Assembly (NCBI RefSeq): GCF_019399895.1 | Contig: NC_091865.1 | Coordinates: 10,669,001 to 10,733,000 of the forward strand | Origin: Cardiocondyla obscurior | Lineage: Eukaryota; Arthropoda; Insecta; Hymenoptera; Formicidae | Length of the DNA stretch: 64,000 bases | Reading direction: 5' to 3' | Notes under the pieces: model-generated | What the model was told of the DNA's origin: nothing | The model's database searches: none | The model's input: only the letters and a program-made list of their open reading frames with translations | In this document: positions 60,854 through 64,000 of the stretch, piece after piece | Position numbering within the stretch: position 1 is the first letter of the stretch | Layout of the letters: every line of letters starts with the position of its first letter | Position numbers and translations under genes: made by a program

Positions 60854-62696
60854 TGCGAATCGGATTCCGCATGCCTATTTGCATATGCATTTTGGGAGCA
60901 TGTGTGGAAATAGCAATTCACTGGTGGCATTTCCCATTCTACAGTAATCTCGCGCGATGCGTTGCGCGCGTAGAAAAGGCTTATACTCGCTAAAGTTATG
61001 TTACGAACGTTTAGAGAAATACGAATGACGAACGCCAAAATTAAACTAGAAGCGAATGGACTTTGATTCATCTCTCTAAACGTCGGTGCCCCTAGAATAC
61101 AGGGGCTGTTCGAGCGGCGGGGCGCACTAGCCCACCGCTTGCTCAAGAGCTCGCTCTCATGAAACAATAAACGTGACCTGTAATTAGCCAAGATGAAGGT
61201 AAAGGTGATAGGCGGCCGGGTCTGATGAGCGCTATTATAGCAATCGCCTAAAAGCAGAGAAGGGTGGAAGGGAGAGACAAAGAGAGAGAGAGTTAGAAGC
61301 AACGGCAAGAAATAATTGCGCCATCGTTTCTTGCGGTCTCAACCGTATGTACGACAAACTGCGACGACACCCGCGACGAGCGAAGGCGACGATGCATTAT
61401 GTGCCCTCGGCCACACCGCTCGCTCTCGCGAAAGGCGAGACCACCCGCGTTCAAATGCGACAATGAAACAATCACGAGATACAGATTCGAGCGAGGTGAT
61501 CGACGGTGGGAACACCGCGATCGCGTTATTCGCGCAGTTTTACGTCTTCGGAGTTCCCTTACGCAACCGCCTGGAACGTTAATTGGCTGGTTTTTCATAG
61601 CAATTTGAAACTACGTCGAGAATACAATAATCAAAACTATTTAAGATACGTTATCTGTATTAATCATTTCTAATAGATCTACATTTCCGATCGTAAATTA
61701 AGGTCAATCGTTATTCGTTTTATCTGCGTTATCGTGAGTTTTTTATCGGTGCTTCCTCGCCGTTGGAGATGGCATCTTGCGTGCCTCCGCGCGAGTTTAT
61801 TTTGTTTGCGTCACGCGATAAAATCGCTAGATGCCGTTTATGCCGTTGCGGTGATTAATTGCGAGACAGGCCGAACCGTTCTCGCCGGCCGTGGCATCGC
61901 CATCCGCGTCTTAGCTGCGTGACAAGCGTTTTTAATTGCGAGGTCAGCAACGCGGTGCAAAAGATCATTTATTGTTTACCTCGTTTATCGGCCTGCTGAT
62001 GCTTTCTTTGTTTGCGTCACGTATCGCAGCTTCTTTGCTCTACGCGTGAACACCCACGTAGGCGAGTTCGTCGTGTGCGAGCGCCGTATCACGTCTCTCG
62101 CGTTAATTACGATAACGGGATGTTGTGATGAATATTGAAGTCGATTTGTCTCTACGGCAATCGACGGATCCTGTTAGTCGCAGCACGAAGGGTCAATTCT
62201 CTAATTTTTATTTTATCTCTTTTTTTTTTACTTTTTTTATTTCTTTTTTTTATTTTAAGTAGCTCCCGCTCAATCTGTTTTCGTCGAAAATTTATGACTG
62301 TGATTTTTTTTGTGATTAAAAACAAATTTTTTTTTTTTATATTAAGATCTTGCATAATTGAGATGCCTTATACTCGTTTATATCATTACACCGAGACTTT
62401 TTACCTGCGGTAAACTCACCGGTCGTAAGTACCTGCGGTTTCTGGCAAAAGCCACTTTGACGAACCCTCGTAGAACTTGCGCAAAAGAAGTCGTTTCTCG
62501 GGGAATCGCGAAAACGAGGAGTAAATCCCGTGTTTTTGTTCACGTTATATGCAGCGAGCTACAAGCTGCGGCACATACGCGGTTTTTTTCTCTATTTCAC
62601 GATGTCGTTGGGTTTCGTCGTGCATCTTGTTATGGACCTGTTTACGATCGCGGATGCAGATTAACGTGGGAATGAACAAATCGTATGTTTGACCGT

Positions 62697-62720
62697 AAAA
62701 AAAAAAAAAAAAAAAAAAAA
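62697..62720 (+). repeat. poly(A) run, 24 nt
   Basis: Uninterrupted A run followed by further A-rich sequence. Confidence 0.95.
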
Positions 62721-64000
62721 GAAAAAAGAAAACAAATTCATCTTACTGACATTTTTACGATTTATCGTAAGTGAGCTGTCAACGGCATGAAATGAAAACG
62801 AATTGTTACCATTTTAAGAAAATAATGTTGCGAAGATTGAATCGTTTTATTTTTTTTTTTTCTATTTCTTTTATTAGACGTATTTTAGACAATTATATCG
62901 TTAAAAATCTCGGAAAGGAAAAAAAATTGATTTATTTAATTAGACACTGAGGCAATGATAAATAAATGATAAAAATGATGAGTTCAAACATCAACTATTT
63001 TGATTGGCATGGAAATTAAATGGCACGTCGAAGGGTTAGGGCCGTTCACGATTTCGTCCGGTTAGATCGCAATAGAACGATAGATTACGTACACATCAGG
63101 GAGTATGCACGGTCTGGCGGACCGAGATATAGGTGGGCGTTCTACCGGATATGGTTCGCCGGAAGTAGGGGGACCCTCGCCACCGACACGCTCCACGCTC
63201 TTCGACTCCGTCGTGAACGTCATTCACGATATGATTCGTAGTTACGTCGAATCGTTTCACGGTCGTATCGAAACCCAGAATCTCCGGAAAATTGCCGTCA
63301 CCTCGTCGTCTATTACCTGTTCGCGCCGTCGTATCGCGTAATGATTCGCCTGCACAAGTTATATAGCCTCCGATTATTTTACATCGTGTTCTATGATTTC
63401 GAAGAATCTCGAGAATATTTCTGTTGAATCCTCTTACTAAAGATTTAAGATATATGTAATATCGTTGGAATATTTCTTTTTTTTTTCTTAGAGTACATTG
63501 CTTTTTAAACATCTTTATGCGTATTTTATACCGGATATTAAGAAGTTTTCATATTTCCCGTAATTTTAAGTGGCAAAAAATTACTAGGAAGCAGAGGCAG
63601 TAATGGATGGGATAATATAGTGTAGTTATGTCAAGTATAACTCAGTTACGAGCGCGATGGGCAAGGCCATGTCTCCTTGCGTGTAACCGATGATTAAGAT
63701 TCATTTATTTGGACCAAGGAGAGAAGCCATTTAGCCGAAATGCCCCGCGAACCGTAATGATTTATTCACTGCTCGTGTTTCTTAATGTCTTCAAGCCCTG
63801 GTGTTAAGGGACCTTCTTAAACGACATCATCCGTGCTCTTAAATCGAAGGCACCCGCCCCGATCGCATCTTGATGAAGATTTATTGAAACTTTCGTTCCC
63901 GTTTTCCCTCCCTCCCCCTCTCCTTCTTCTCTTCTGCGCCATTCAAAACCCCTCGTATTTTTTTTTCTTTTTGTTTCGTCTCGAAAAAATGTTACACATT

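Larger units (their letters stand above)
53001..64000. other. long non-coding stretch, part 4
   Basis: No supported exon to the window end. It contains a 22-bp tandem repeat at 54393-54436, CpG-rich islands at about 57750-58280 and 59330-59900, A26 at 57726-57751, a polypurine tract at 60799-60853, A24 at 62697-62720 and a CT-rich stretch near 63896-63945. Frames at 57806-58192, 59303-59788 (minus) and 63096-63512 (minus) have no recognised domain. Confidence 0.5.

Noticed and set aside
63096..63512. 138-codon open frame on the - strand, overlapping + frames at 63020-63341
   Set aside because: I considered it as a transposon remnant, but found no catalytic motif or terminal repeats, and several frames are open at once.
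1..64000. Known insect microRNAs
   Set aside because: I compared several conserved seeds from memory (for example let-7, miR-1, bantam, miR-9, miR-124) and found only partial matches without hairpins.

Overview
The window is nuclear DNA from an animal, most likely an insect. Its overall look fits Hymenoptera, and ants in particular: AT-rich intergenic DNA with long A/T runs, mixed with CpG-rich islands showing little CpG depletion, short AT-rich introns and compact exons. The species is an inference from composition; no ribosomal or mitochondrial marker is present.

One protein-coding gene can be rebuilt completely. It runs on the + strand from 6294 to 12927 in eight coding exons. All seven introns are GT-AG and every splice phase agrees. 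The predicted product has 1335 residues: a signal peptide, three WAP domains, six thyroglobulin type-1 (TY) domains, four antistasin-like domains, lustrin-type cysteine-rich modules, one Kunitz-like domain, a cysteine-free membrane-proximal region, one transmembrane helix and a tail of about 58 residues. It looks like a cell-surface protein with many protease-inhibitor-type modules, built by repeated duplication of a WAP-TY-antistasin-lustrin cassette.

From about 16.7 to 18.75 kb there is a CpG-rich block with a full CRE palindrome, an E-box palindrome, Z-DNA-prone tracts and a strong splice donor at 18749. It reads as the promoter and first exon of a second + strand gene. A TATA-type promoter with a donor at 23035 may be an alternative first exon of that gene. 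No convincing coding exon follows. The remaining 41 kb (23 to 64 kb) looks like a very long intron or a regulatory desert. It holds diverged local duplications, hairpins, microsatellites, long homopolymer runs and CpG-rich islands with chance open frames.

The first 6.3 kb is upstream non-coding DNA, and 13.4 to 16.7 kb is an AT-rich intergenic spacer between the two transcription units. I see no tRNA, rRNA, CRISPR array or intact transposon. The most unusual content is the inhibitor-like membrane protein and, in the non-coding part, a near-perfect 19-bp inverted repeat at 51406-51456.
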